Of a stretch of 64,000 nt of DNA, positions 44,082-53,109 are shown piece after piece. Numbering within the stretch: position 1 is the stretch's first letter; each line of letters starts with the position of its first letter. The translations under genes and the position numbers were made by a program. The DNA comes from Deltaproteobacteria bacterium (GTDB lineage Bacteria; Desulfobacterota; Binatia; HRBIN30; JACQVA1): NCBI GenBank assembly GCA_016178705.1, contig JACOST010000008.1, forward strand, positions 1 through 64,000. The letters run 5' to 3'. The notes beneath the pieces were generated by a model. It made no database searches and was not told the DNA's origin. It saw nothing but the letters and a program-made list of their open reading frames with translations.

Positions 44082-45782
44082 ATGCTCGAGCAAAAAGTCT
44101 ACGAGCTGGTGCCGTGGGTGCTTGGGCTCGCCACGATCGGCGCCTTGGTCTTGTCGCTCTACACGTGGGCGCGTCGCCAACAGGCCGGGACGAGCTGGCT
44201 GGCGCTCACACTCTTCACCGGGGCTCTCTGGACCGCATTCGACTTGTTCAACTACGTCGTCGATCTCCCGGCCATCGAGGTGATCGTGAAGTGCGCGACA
44301 TGGCCCTTGATCCTCATGGCCGGCGTTTCGTTCTTCCGCTTCGCCTGCATCCACGCCCGCCGAGAGCACTGGTGGGAGCTGGCGCGTGTCCCGGTGATGG
44401 TGGCCATTGTTATCAACCTGCTCCTTATGGTCACCAATCCGTATCATCATCTTTTGTGGCCGGGTGAGCGGTGGCTCACCTTCGGCGACGCGCATGTCCC
44501 GTGGCTCGAATCGGGGCCCGCGTTCTTCTGGATTTTCCGCAACACGGCCTGCGCCCTGCCCTTGGCCGGCATGCTCGCGCTGGTGATCAGCGCGGTCGGA
44601 TCGCCGAGCGTCTACGCGCGGCAAATCGCGGCGCTGGTCACGGGGGCGCTGATCCCCATTTTCGTGAACCTCTTTCTCGTCTCTCCGACGGCTCCCGGAG
44701 TTGACCTCACTCCGATCGCAGTGGTCGGGTCCGTGAGCTTGTTCGCACTGTCCACGTTTCGCTTCGGTCTCCTCGACGTCATGCCTGTGGCGCGCAGTCT
44801 GCTGCTCGCGCAGCTCGACGACGGAGTCATCGTGCTCGACCCGGCGCTGCGCGTCGTGGATCTCAATCCCGCCGCCGAGCGCCTGCTGGGACTCCAACAC
44901 GGATGGACACCGGGCCGACCGGCCGAACAGATGCTACCGTTCTGGGGCAGCGTGAAGCAATTGATCGAAACCAGTGACGGCCAGCCAATGGAGACCACGC
45001 TCGGTGGCGAGAGCGGAGCGGTCTTGGAGCTCACGTCGTCGATCGTCCACGGGGAAGACGGCGCATCGCGCGGCCGATTGATCGTCGCGCATGATATCAC
45101 CGCGCGCGCACAGCTCGTCCGCGAGCTCGATGCCTATGCGCAGACGGTCGCGCGCGATCTCAAGAACCCGCTCGCCTCCGTGATCGATGCCATCGACGCG
45201 TTTCGCCAGCGCGGCGAGCGCGTCAGCGACACGTCGTCGCTGTACTTGCAGAATGCCGAGCGGGTGTGCGGACAAATGACGGCGACCGTGGACGCCCTTC
45301 TTCGCTTCGCGCAACTGCGCACGCTGGATGAAGTCGACGTCGAGGCCATCGACATGGCCAACATAGTCGACTCCGCGCTGCGCCGATTGTCGGCCGCGAT
45401 CGCCGAGTCGCACGCCGAGATCGAACGTGGCAATCGCTGGCCCGCTGCCGTCAGCCATCCGGTCTGGGTCGAGGAGATCTGGACCAACTACATCTCCAAC
45501 GCGATCAAATACGGTGGCCAACCGCCGCACGTCGAGCTGGGGGCGTCCGAAGAAGGCGATCGGATGGTGCGTTACTGGGTACGCGACAATGGGCCCGGAT
45601 TGAGCGAAGAGCAGCGCCGCCAGCTCTTCACCGAGTTCACGCGTCTCGACCCGAAACGATCGGAAGGCCACGGGCTCGGCCTATCGATCGTGCAACGGAT
45701 CGCGGAGAAGCTCGGCGGTGGCGTGGGTTGCAGCAGCACCATGGGTCAGGGCAGCACATTCTGGTTCACGCTGCCCACCTAG
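44082..45782 (+). CDS. 7TM sensor histidine kinase with ATPase domain but Arg in place of the phospho-acceptor His
   Basis: 566 residues: the same seven-helix receptor (FFRFACIHARREHWW, LLMVTNPYHHLLWPG), PAS (DGVIVLDPALRVVDLNPAAERLLG), HisKA and HATPase. The N box is EEIWTNYISNAIKYG, G1 is VRDNGPGLSEE and G2 is EGHGLGLSIVQRI. The H box reads TVARDLKNPLASV, with Arg (R358, codon CGC at 45153) where the paralogue has His. It should bind ATP but cannot accept phosphate at the usual site. It may phosphorylate the paralogue in trans. No response regulator lies nearby. Confidence 0.9.
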   Translation: MLEQKVYELVPWVLGLATIGALVLSLYTWARRQQAGTSWLALTLFTGALWTAFDLFNYVVDLPAIEVIVKCATWPLILMAGVSFFRFACIHARREHWWELARVPVMVAIVINLLLMVTNPYHHLLWPGERWLTFGDAHVPWLESGPAFFWIFRNTACALPLAGMLALVISAVGSPSVYARQIAALVTGALIPIFVNLFLVSPTAPGVDLTPIAVVGSVSLFALSTFRFGLLDVMPVARSLLLAQLDDGVIVLDPALRVVDLNPAAERLLGLQHGWTPGRPAEQMLPFWGSVKQLIETSDGQPMETTLGGESGAVLELTSSIVHGEDGASRGRLIVAHDITARAQLVRELDAYAQTVARDLKNPLASVIDAIDAFRQRGERVSDTSSLYLQNAERVCGQMTATVDALLRFAQLRTLDEVDVEAIDMANIVDSALRRLSAAIAESHAEIERGNRWPAAVSHPVWVEEIWTNYISNAIKYGGQPPHVELGASEEGDRMVRYWVRDNGPGLSEEQRRQLFTEFTRLDPKRSEGHGLGLSIVQRIAEKLGGGVGCSSTMGQGSTFWFTLPT

Positions 45783-45920
45783 AGCGCCGTGCGTCGTGAT
45801 CTCACTCACCTGCGCTATTCGCACCTAAGCTTGCCGCCGACGCGCGCGGCCTCTCGTTTCGCTGCGTCAGTGTCGCGGCCAGTGCGCCGGCCGCACCGGT
45901 GTGACGGAACTCCGGCCGCC

Positions 45921-47198
45921 TCACGCTGAGCCGGCTGGGTCCACTGGTCGTTCGCGCCGCTCCGCGCGGCGTCGCTGCAGGAAGCGGCGGACAGCGGGAT
46001 CGGCTTCCAAGCCGATCGCTCGCTCGTAGGCGGCATCGGCCGCTGCCACGTCGCACGTCTGCGCCAGCAGTCCGGCGCGCGCGGCCCAATAGGGTTGATA
46101 GTTGGTGAGTCGCGGATCGTCCGAGACCGTATCGAGCGCCGCGAGACCGGCGGCGGGACCGCGCGTCTCGGCGACCGCGATAGCCCGATTGATCGCCACC
46201 ACCGGCGAGCCGGTCATCACCAGGAGCGCGTCGTAGATGCGCTCGATAGCGGCCCAGTCTGAGCGGCCGGTGAGCCGGCGGACAACATGGGCCGACTGCA
46301 CCGCGGCTTCGAGTTGGTAACGACCGGCCCCGGGCAAGGTACTGGCGCGCGCGAGCAGAGCTTCGGCCTCCTCGATCAGCGGTGTGTCCCACATGGTCGG
46401 GTCCTGATCCGCGAGCGGCACGTATTCGCCACGCGAGTCGCGCCGTGCGTCGCGCCGCGCTTGCGCATAGAGCATCAGCGAGAGCAGACCCAGCGCCTCG
46501 GGCTCGTCCGGCAACAGCGAGGCAACCAGGCGACCCAACCAGATCCCTTCCTCGGCGAGGTTGCGGCGTCGGGTTTCCGTGCCGGCGGGTTCCGACCAGC
46601 CTTCGGAAAAGGCGGCATAGATCGCCTCGAGCACAGCGTCTAGCCGCCCACTGAGTTCACTGCGCTCGGGCACGTGAAACGGTATGCCGGCGTGGCGGAT
46701 CTTATTCTTCGCGCGCACCAATCGCTGGGCCATCGTCGCGGGCGAGACGAGAAACGCCGAGCCGATGGCAGCGGCGTCGAACCCCAGGATGGTCTGCAGA
46801 ATCAGCGGCGCGCGGATGCCGGCGTCGATCGCCGGGTGGGCACAGGCAAACATCAGCGCGAGTCGCTCGTCGGGCATCCTCGTTTCGCTTCCTGCGGCGG
46901 CCTCGATCTCGTCGGCCATCAATCGGAGATGATCGGTCGCGTCTACCCGGCTGCGCCGGCGCCGGGAAGCATCGATCAGCTTGCGCCGCGCTACCGTCAT
47001 CAGCCACGCCTCGGGAGTATCGGGAACGCCGCTGGCCGGCCAATCGACGAGAGCGGCCGCGAAGGCATCGGACAGCGCATCCTCCGCTCCAGAGACGTCG
47101 CCGGTTCGGGCCGCCAGAAAGGCGACGAGCTTGCCGTAGCTTCGCCGCGCTACCGCTTCGGCGGCGTCGCGGGCAGCGCCTTCGTCCGCTCTCGGCAT
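45921..47198 (-). CDS. ECF-type sigma factor with C-terminal extension (ECF42-like)
   Basis: 425 residues: sigma2/sigma4 regions (KLVAFLAARTGDVSGAEDALSDAFAAAL, AWLMTVARRKLIDASRRRRSR, QTILGFDAAAIGSAFLVSPATMAQRLVRAKNKIR). A long TPR-like extension follows (SLMLYAQARRDARRDSRGEYVPLADQDPTMWD), the hallmark of the sigma group that pairs with DGPF/YCII proteins, which is exactly the upstream neighbour. GGAG stands 7 bases before the ATG at 47198. It probably has no anti-sigma factor and is controlled through its extension. Confidence 0.92.
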   Translation of the reverse strand: MPRADEGAARDAAEAVARRSYGKLVAFLAARTGDVSGAEDALSDAFAAALVDWPASGVPDTPEAWLMTVARRKLIDASRRRRSRVDATDHLRLMADEIEAAAGSETRMPDERLALMFACAHPAIDAGIRAPLILQTILGFDAAAIGSAFLVSPATMAQRLVRAKNKIRHAGIPFHVPERSELSGRLDAVLEAIYAAFSEGWSEPAGTETRRRNLAEEGIWLGRLVASLLPDEPEALGLLSLMLYAQARRDARRDSRGEYVPLADQDPTMWDTPLIEEAEALLARASTLPGAGRYQLEAAVQSAHVVRRLTGRSDWAAIERIYDALLVMTGSPVVAINRAIAVAETRGPAAGLAALDTVSDDPRLTNYQPYWAARAGLLAQTCDVAAADAAYERAIGLEADPAVRRFLQRRRAERRERPVDPAGSA

Positions 47199-47264
47199 CG
47201 CATCACTCCGCTTAACCCGGAGAAGCAGCCGCCTCTTTCTTCCGATAGGATTCAACGAACCGAG

Positions 47265-47600
47265 TTACCTGGGCCAGACCGGGCGGACTTCGACCTTACC
47301 ACGACTCGCACTCGGGCAGCGGGCTGCCCACGCAAGGGCGGTGTCGAGATCGGGCACGTCGATGATGTGAAATCCGCCGAGCTGTTCCTTGGCCTCGGCG
47401 TAGGGTCCATCAACCACGTGGGTCTTACCGTCGGCCACGCGCACTGTGGTCGCCGTCGACATCGCTCGCAGGCGTTCCCCAATCACATAGATGCCCGCCT
47501 TCTTCATCGCTTCGGCGTAGGCGGCACAGGTGGGCATGCGCGTATCCATGTTCGCCACCCGCTCCGCGTCGTCTTCGTAGATCAGCAACATATACTTCAT
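47265..47600 (-). CDS. YCII/DGPF-domain protein
   Basis: 111 residues of the YCII-like dimeric alpha-beta fold: MKYMLLIYEDDAERV, KAGIYVIGERL, DGKTHVVDGPYAEAKEQLGGFHIIDV (the DGPF-type motif reads DGPYAE). AAAGGAG stands before the ATG at 47600. It is the usual partner of ECF42 sigma factors and probably modulates or senses for the sigma factor downstream; mechanism unknown. Confidence 0.92.
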   Translation of the reverse strand: MKYMLLIYEDDAERVANMDTRMPTCAAYAEAMKKAGIYVIGERLRAMSTATTVRVADGKTHVVDGPYAEAKEQLGGFHIIDVPDLDTALAWAARCPSASRGKVEVRPVWPR

Positions 47601-47891
47601 GCAGGTCTCCTTTACTCGCACGCTCCGACGACGGGTTGCTCATCGAACACGTTGTGGCCGCTTGATATCTCCATCCTCGCCGTGGTCCAAGGGCTGGGTA
47701 CACCAGATACTCGTTCGGGGGAGCCCAGAATCGACAACCGGCGCGGAATTCTTTTCTTGAGTATGTCGATCTGGAGCCGGCCCGTGCGACATCATAGCGG
47801 AACCACCCGCAACGGCGCGGGTTGGTGGTGGAGCGATAGCGTGAAGAAGCGGCCGGCGAAGACCGGCGCGAAGCGTAGAAGGGAGTGAAGG

Positions 47892-49007
47892 ATGAGTCGG
47901 GTACGGGTACTCGTTGGCACGCGTAAGGGCGCATTCGTCCTCGAGGCGGACGGAAAGCGCGAACGATGGGACGTCAGTGGTCCGCACTTTGCGGGTTGGG
48001 AGATCTATCATCTCAAAGGATCACCCGCCGACCCGATGCGGCTGTACGCGTCGCAATGCAGCAGTTGGTTCGGGCAGCTGATCCAGCGCTCCAACGACGG
48101 CGGCAAAACCTGGGAGCCGGTGGGCAACCAGTTCGCATACGACGGCGTCACCGGCACGCACCAGTGGTACGACGGCACGGCGCACCCCTGGGAGTTCGCG
48201 CGCGTCTGGCATCTCGAACCGTCGCTCGCCGATCCGGATACCGTCTACGCCGGGGTTGAAGACGCCGCGTTGTTTCGCACGATCGACGGCGGCCAGACGT
48301 GGCAGGAACTTCCCGGACTGCGGGGCCACGGCTCAGGATCCAAATGGCAACCGGGCGCCGGCGGAATGTGCCTGCACACAGTCTTGCTGGATTCCAGCCA
48401 TCCCGAACGCATCTTCATCGCCATCTCGGCCGCGGGCGCGTTCCGCAGCGACGACGCCGGCAAGACGTGGCGACCGATCAACCGGGGACTACGGTCCGAA
48501 CAAATCCCCGATCCGACCGCCGAGGTCGGCCACTGCGTGCACCGCATCGCCATGCACCAATCGCGTCCGAACGTGCTGTTCATGCAGAAGCACTGGGACG
48601 TCATGCGCAGCAACGACGCCGGCGAGTCGTGGCAAGAAGTCAGCGGCAACTTGCCGACCGACTTCGGATTCCCGATCGACGTGCACGCGCACGAGCCGGA
48701 AACCATCTACGTCGTCCCGATCAAGAGCGACTCGGAGCACTATCCGCCCGAGGGCAAGCTGCGCGTCTACCGCAGCCGCACGGGCGGAAATGAGTGGGAG
48801 GCGCTAACGAAAGGACTTCCGCAGCGCGACTGTTACGTCAACGTGTTGCGCGACGCGATGGCCGTCGACTCACTCGATGCGTGCGGCGTGTACTTCGGCA
48901 CCACTGGCGGGCAGGTGTACGCATCAGCCGATGGCGGAGACAGCTGGGCTCCCATTGTCCGCGATCTCCCGCCCGTGTTGTCCGTCGAGGTCCAGACACT
49001 GCGATGA
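47892..49007 (+). CDS. BNR/Asp-box beta-propeller protein (sialidase/VPS10-like)
   Basis: 371 residues with at least five Asp boxes of type S-x-D-x-G-x-T-W: [32 protein letters not shown] and SADGGDSW. They are spaced as propeller blades. There is no signal peptide, so it is cytoplasmic or exported otherwise. The sialidase catalytic Arg triad is not evident, so enzymatic activity is uncertain. A MoaD-like gene follows on the same strand; I have seen this pairing in other genomes, but its meaning is unknown. Confidence 0.85.
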   Translation: MSRVRVLVGTRKGAFVLEADGKRERWDVSGPHFAGWEIYHLKGSPADPMRLYASQCSSWFGQLIQRSNDGGKTWEPVGNQFAYDGVTGTHQWYDGTAHPWEFARVWHLEPSLADPDTVYAGVEDAALFRTIDGGQTWQELPGLRGHGSGSKWQPGAGGMCLHTVLLDSSHPERIFIAISAAGAFRSDDAGKTWRPINRGLRSEQIPDPTAEVGHCVHRIAMHQSRPNVLFMQKHWDVMRSNDAGESWQEVSGNLPTDFGFPIDVHAHEPETIYVVPIKSDSEHYPPEGKLRVYRSRTGGNEWEALTKGLPQRDCYVNVLRDAMAVDSLDACGVYFGTTGGQVYASADGGDSWAPIVRDLPPVLSVEVQTLR

Positions 49008-49019
49008 TCCCTCGATGTT

Positions 49020-49127
49020 GCGGTCCCTGGTTTCTGGTCCGTGGTCCACGGTCCATAGTTTTGAGGGCCTGAAGTCATGAACGATCCTCACGAACCAGAA
49101 ACCAGGAATCAGGGACCGGGGACCAAA
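49020..49127. repeat. Inverted-repeat element B5 with short-word arms
   Basis: GGTCCCTGGTTTCTGGTCCG then TGGTCCACGGTCC (49021-49053) is answered by GAACCAGAAACCAGG, AATCAGGGACCGGGGACC (49094-49123). The arms are built from GGTCC/CCAGG words. The right arm lies inside the 5' end of the MoaD-like frame. Confidence 0.75.
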
Positions 49128-49424
49128 GTGATCCGGGTCATGCTCCCGGCACATCTGCGCAAGCTGGCCCGCGTCGATCGCGAGGTGCAGCTCGACGTCG
49201 CGGGTGTCGTCACGCAGCGTTCGCTCCTCGACGCACTCGAAGCCCGCTACCCGATGCTGCGCGGAACGATCCGCGACCAGGTCACGCAGCAGCGCCGCCC
49301 GTTCGTACGATTCTTCGCCTGCGAGGAGGATCTGTCGCACGAACCACCAGACGCGCCGCTGCCCGACAAGGTCGCAACGGGAGTCGAACCGTTTCTGATC
49401 ATCGGGGCCATGGCCGGCGGTTAG
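49077..49424 (+). CDS. MoaD/ThiS-like small sulfur-carrier protein
   Basis: 115 residues of ubiquitin-like fold: [40 protein letters not shown], and the C-terminal IIGAMAGG with the terminal Gly-Gly needed for thiocarboxylate or conjugation chemistry. Residues 5-17 ([13 protein letters not shown]) are encoded by the arm of element B5, so the true start may be the GTG at 49128 (VIRVMLP). Follows the BNR-propeller gene. The acceptor of the sulfur or conjugate is unknown. Confidence 0.85.
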   Translation: MNDPHEPETRNQGPGTKVIRVMLPAHLRKLARVDREVQLDVAGVVTQRSLLDALEARYPMLRGTIRDQVTQQRRPFVRFFACEEDLSHEPPDAPLPDKVATGVEPFLIIGAMAGG

Positions 49425-49560
49425 AGTGCCCCCGGTAGACGGCGCCCAAACTCGCGTGATGAGTCGGGCGCAGTGGCGGGCGACGCTCTGAACGCCTCGG
49501 GGGGTGTCGCTTGAGGATACGCAGTGAGCTATCGTCCGGTGCTCACAAAAGGAGGCCCAC

Positions 49561-50070
49561 ATGAACCACAACGATGCGATTCGGTCGTTCGCCAAGACGC
49601 TGCAGAACCTCGACCAGTGGATGGACAAGGCCGCCGCGTACGCGAAGGCGAAACCGTTCGAGGTCGACGTGCTCGTCCAGGCGCGCCTGGCGCCGGATCA
49701 GTTCGCGTTCGTCCAACAGGTGCAGGCCGGCTGCGACCAGGCGAAGTACGCGGCCGCCTACCTGAGCGGCAAGCCGGCGCCGTCCCATCCGGACACGGAG
49801 AAGACGTTCGCCGAACTGCGGCAACGGGTCCAGAAGTGCCTCAGCTTCCTCGAAACCGTGCAGGCGAAGGACTTGGTCGGTGCCGAAGAGCGGAAGGTGT
49901 CGCCACCGTGGCTCGGCGGCAAGTGGCTGCGCGGCGACGACTACCTCGTGCACGTCGCGCTGCCGAACTTCTTCTTCCATGCGACGATGGCGTACGCGAT
50001 CCTGCGTCACAACGGCGTCGTCCTCGGCAAGATGGACTACATCGGCTCGCTGCCGACGAAGGAAGGCTGA
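49561..50070 (+). CDS. DUF1993-family protein
   Basis: 169 residues of a helical-bundle family distantly like DinB: a long first helix (IRSFAKTLQNLDQWMDKAAAYAKAKPF), ARLAPDQFAFVQQVQAGCDQAKYAAAYLSG, and the end block YLVHVALPNFFFHATMAYAILRHNGVVLGKMDYIG. AAAAGGAGG precedes the ATG. Function unknown in the whole family. Confidence 0.9.
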   Translation: MNHNDAIRSFAKTLQNLDQWMDKAAAYAKAKPFEVDVLVQARLAPDQFAFVQQVQAGCDQAKYAAAYLSGKPAPSHPDTEKTFAELRQRVQKCLSFLETVQAKDLVGAEERKVSPPWLGGKWLRGDDYLVHVALPNFFFHATMAYAILRHNGVVLGKMDYIGSLPTKEG

Positions 50071-50076
50071 GAACGG

Positions 50077-50142
50077 CGTATCGCGTATCGCGTATCGCCT
50101 TGATCGGGACGATCTACGATCCGCGACAAGGGATACGCGCGA
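50077..50142. repeat. Short-word repeat (CGTATCG), possible element B6
   Basis: Three tandem CGTATCG words (50077-50098) are followed by a weakly inverted partner (GATCCGCGACAAGGGATACG, 50119-50138). This is the same style as the other short-word elements but less regular. Confidence 0.5.
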
Positions 50143-50237
50143 GGCGTCTCGCCGCGTCTGAGGTGAAGCCTCGTTAGGTTTTCGAAGATCGCGTTGGGGC
50201 GGTCGAGTCCGGCGCGTTCAGGAGAGGAGCCACACCG

Positions 50238-50921
50238 ATGGGACTGGTGAACGATCCGCGTCTCGAAGCGCTGCTCGACCGCCTGCACGCGCTGAGCACA
50301 GGACAAAACGAAACGGTCGTGTCCTACTTCATGAAGAAGGCCCAAGAGGGCACGCTTGACTGGAGCGGATTTGACGAGGACACGCACCGGTTCATGAGCG
50401 ACAAGTTCATCGCGCTCGATCGCGACAAGGCGGAACTCTGCTACCAGCTCTGCCGTGCGCTCCGCGCGAAGCGAATCGTCGAAGCAGGAACCTCGTTCGG
50501 TGTCTCTAGCCTCTACCTCGCCGCCGCCGTACGCGACAACGTGCACGACGACGGCGGTGCGGGGTTGGTGATCGGTACCGAGCACGAGCCGCAAAAGGCG
50601 AAGATCGCGCGTGGCCATTTCGCCGAGGCGGGACTGTCGGACTGGATCGATCTCCGCGAAGGCGACTTACGCCAGACGCTGAAGGATGTCGGCGGCCCCG
50701 TCGACTTCATGTTGATCGACATCTGGACGCCGATGGCCCGCCCCGCACTCGAACTCGTCGCGCCCGCGTTGCGCCCGGGTGCGATCATCGTGTGCGACAA
50801 CACCACGCAATTTCGAGACGCGTATCGCGAGTACTTCGAGTTCGTCAACGACCCGAAGAACAGTCTGCGCACGGTGACCCTCCCGTTCGAGGGGGGCTTC
50901 GAACTCACCGTACGTCAGTGA
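50238..50921 (+). CDS. SAM-dependent O-methyltransferase (class I)
   Basis: 227 residues of the COMT-like, small O-methyltransferase type: KRIVEAGTSFGVSSLYLAAA (SAM motif I, E-x-G-x-S-x-G-V-S), IGTEHEPQKAKIARGHF (motif with the acidic ribose ligand), DWIDLREGDLRQTL and the metal-site-like VDFMLIDIWTPM and CDNTTQF. GAGAGGAG precedes the ATG. Acceptor substrate unknown. Confidence 0.9.
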   Translation: MGLVNDPRLEALLDRLHALSTGQNETVVSYFMKKAQEGTLDWSGFDEDTHRFMSDKFIALDRDKAELCYQLCRALRAKRIVEAGTSFGVSSLYLAAAVRDNVHDDGGAGLVIGTEHEPQKAKIARGHFAEAGLSDWIDLREGDLRQTLKDVGGPVDFMLIDIWTPMARPALELVAPALRPGAIIVCDNTTQFRDAYREYFEFVNDPKNSLRTVTLPFEGGFELTVRQ

Positions 50922-50990
50922 GACCAGCGCGCCTCGGCTTGCCGCCGTTGAAAGAGTGCAGCACCCTTCGAGACGGCGCTTCGCGCCTCC

Positions 50991-51749
50991 TCAGGGCGAA
51001 CTGGAAAGCGACGGCGCATCCAGTTCGGGGTAGTGGCGGAAGATGCCCATTTGGTTGAAGGGCTGGCGCCGCTTCGATTTGAGGTACGCCGCGATGCGAG
51101 GTCTCGCCGCCACGCGATCGCGCAGCGCGATCACGCGCGGAACCTTCGGCTCGAGTCGCGCCATTGCATTCGGAAACGCGTAGCGCAGCCCCTCGACGAT
51201 CTGGAATGCTGACAGATCGACGTACGTGCGATCGGACCCAACGAGCCAGTGCCCGCCGCTCTTTCGATTGCGCGCCAGCACCTTCTCCAACCACCCGAGG
51301 TACTTCGGCATCCGCTCCTTCACGAACGTTCGCGCGCGTCGATTCGCCGCGCCCTTCTGGTCTTCGTAGTAGAGGCTGCCGGCGATCGGATGATGGGTGT
51401 CGTGGATCTCATCGACGAAGTCCGCCAACGTAAGCTGGATCTGACTCGCCTCTGCACGGAGCGCCGCGTCGGCTGGTACCCGCCCGAGCCGCGGTGCGAG
51501 GTAGGCGAGGATGTTCGCGGTCTGCGCTACGACGACCGGGCCGACTTTCACGAACGGTGGCGCAAACGGCAACGCACCCGGCTCCCCGCCTTCAATGAAG
51601 CGTATCATGGATTGCAGTCCGTTCTTCCGCTCGCGCGCAACGTCGATGTAGGCGGCGCCCGCGTCCTCGAGCGACAGACGCACGAACTCACCGCGTCCTT
51701 GAATGCCGGGCCAATAGTAGAGCTCGATCGGGATTCCGCGTTTCGTCAT
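50991..51749 (-). CDS. Glutathione S-transferase (sigma/alpha-like)
   Basis: 252 residues: N-terminal thioredoxin-like domain IELYYWPGIQGRGEFVRLSLEDAG with the catalytic Tyr region (YYWPGIQGRGE), GPVVVAQTANILAYLA (the glutathione gamma-glutamyl site, V-x-Q-T/S), then the helical domain with YVDLSAFQIVEGLRYAFP. The ATG at 51749 with GAGGTGAC upstream is preferred to a GTG two codons earlier. First of three minus-strand GST-like genes in a row. Confidence 0.92.
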   Translation of the reverse strand: MTKRGIPIELYYWPGIQGRGEFVRLSLEDAGAAYIDVARERKNGLQSMIRFIEGGEPGALPFAPPFVKVGPVVVAQTANILAYLAPRLGRVPADAALRAEASQIQLTLADFVDEIHDTHHPIAGSLYYEDQKGAANRRARTFVKERMPKYLGWLEKVLARNRKSGGHWLVGSDRTYVDLSAFQIVEGLRYAFPNAMARLEPKVPRVIALRDRVAARPRIAAYLKSKRRQPFNQMGIFRHYPELDAPSLSSSP

Positions 51750-51777
51750 CGTCACCTCGCTTCCTGGCGCGATTCTA

Positions 51778-53028
51778 TCAGAACCTGGCCATCGGAGCGG
51801 ACGGCCGTGGGTGTTGCGTCGACACCATCAAGCCGTCGCGGTCAAGCCCGTGCGCTGCGGGGAGCAGGGTTTCGAGCCGTGCCCGATCGTTCATGCCGAG
51901 TGCGTCCCACTCCGCGCGCAGGTCGCGCCAGACGCGCACTTGGAACGTCTTGGCGACGCTGCGGAACGGCCGGCCAAGCAGGGTGCCGTCGTAGAGCGCG
52001 CGACCGGCGTTGAACGCCGCTTCATTGAAGCGCGTCTCGCCGGCTGCCCGATGGCGCTGCCAAGCGGTGTGGTTCTGCCGCATCAAGGGCACGAACGTCC
52101 GGCAGATCCAATCGAGCAGCGGCGCGAGCGCGCCATCGACGAACAGCTCGCCATCCCGCCGATGTTCGTGGAAGTCGCCCTGCGCGATACGATCGATCCA
52201 CGCTTGCGTCGCCGGTGCATCGCGCGAGATCCACGCGCGGGCGCTGGGATCGCTGCGGTTCATGCCGAGTTGTCCGTAGAGACTGGCATCCGCAAGTGTG
52301 AAGCGCGCGCCGAAGAGATACGGCTGGTGCGACAACACCGGCTCGATCGTCGTCAGCAACTCCGAAAACGCCTGCTCCAACAGGTCGTGCGTCGGCGGGA
52401 CACCGGCACGTGTGGGTGGGCGCAAGCGTACCGGCAGATCGTCGTAGCGTCCAGCATCGGCCGGCGCCACACTGAAGAGATAAGGGAGACGGCGCACCTG
52501 CCGCGCCGGAAAGAAGTGGCCGACCAGCGGAGCGAGCGGACCCAACCGCGGCCGCATCTCGCGCGCTAAGCGCGCACCGGCATCGTTGTCGCGCGCCGAC
52601 ACCACCCAGCGGTTGTGATGGACGAGGTAGAGCCCTACTTCGTCGAGCGCTTCGTCGATGAGACGTATCGCGAAGCGGAGCGCCGGATCCGTTGTCGGGA
52701 GCAGCGGAGCGTACTCGATCGAGTTCGCGTGTCGCCGGTCGAGCCAGAGTGCGATCGCGGAGGAGTCGTAGAGGTTCTCTCCGGCGGGGCCGAACAAGAA
52801 CGGCACCAGCGGGAACTCGTCGAGTTCCGTCGTCCGTGGCCAGGTGAGAGGAAGGCGACCAGCGACGACTCGGCGGCGACGACGATCGAGGCGGAATGCG
52901 TCGAAGAAGTTGCCTGACGCGGGCAGCCACCGAAACGTAACACGAGCGAACCGCAGGAGCGCCTCGACCTTGAGCGCAAACGGCGACAGCTCCGAGCCCC
53001 ACAGAACCCAACGGTCGTCGGCCTGCAT
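51778..53028 (-). CDS. Long GST-like protein (thioredoxin fold plus helical domain)
   Basis: 416 residues. WVLWGSELSPFALKVEALLRFARV is a glutaredoxin/GST N-terminal motif with S-P-F in place of C-P-x-C. VPFLFGPAGENLYDSSAIALWLDRR is the glutathione-binding D-S-S site. LFGARFTLADASLYGQLGMNR is the GST C-terminal N-cap motif. The protein is about twice the usual GST length, with an extended C-terminus (LDWICRTFVPLMRQNHTAW). The ATG at 53028 is used; a GTG at 53094 is possible. Related to the other two long copies nearby. Confidence 0.82.
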   Translation of the reverse strand: MQADDRWVLWGSELSPFALKVEALLRFARVTFRWLPASGNFFDAFRLDRRRRRVVAGRLPLTWPRTTELDEFPLVPFLFGPAGENLYDSSAIALWLDRRHANSIEYAPLLPTTDPALRFAIRLIDEALDEVGLYLVHHNRWVVSARDNDAGARLAREMRPRLGPLAPLVGHFFPARQVRRLPYLFSVAPADAGRYDDLPVRLRPPTRAGVPPTHDLLEQAFSELLTTIEPVLSHQPYLFGARFTLADASLYGQLGMNRSDPSARAWISRDAPATQAWIDRIAQGDFHEHRRDGELFVDGALAPLLDWICRTFVPLMRQNHTAWQRHRAAGETRFNEAAFNAGRALYDGTLLGRPFRSVAKTFQVRVWRDLRAEWDALGMNDRARLETLLPAAHGLDRDGLMVSTQHPRPSAPMARF

Positions 53029-53109
53029 CAGAAGATCATCCCCATGGCGCACGGTGGCGTATCCATGAATCACACGGTCGGTCCTGATCGACACGCTTCT
53101 CGTCGGACT

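Noticed and set aside
45783-45920. Possible response-regulator gene next to the sensor kinases
   Set aside because: No receiver-domain motif in any frame of this gap; the neighbouring gene is an ECF sigma factor.
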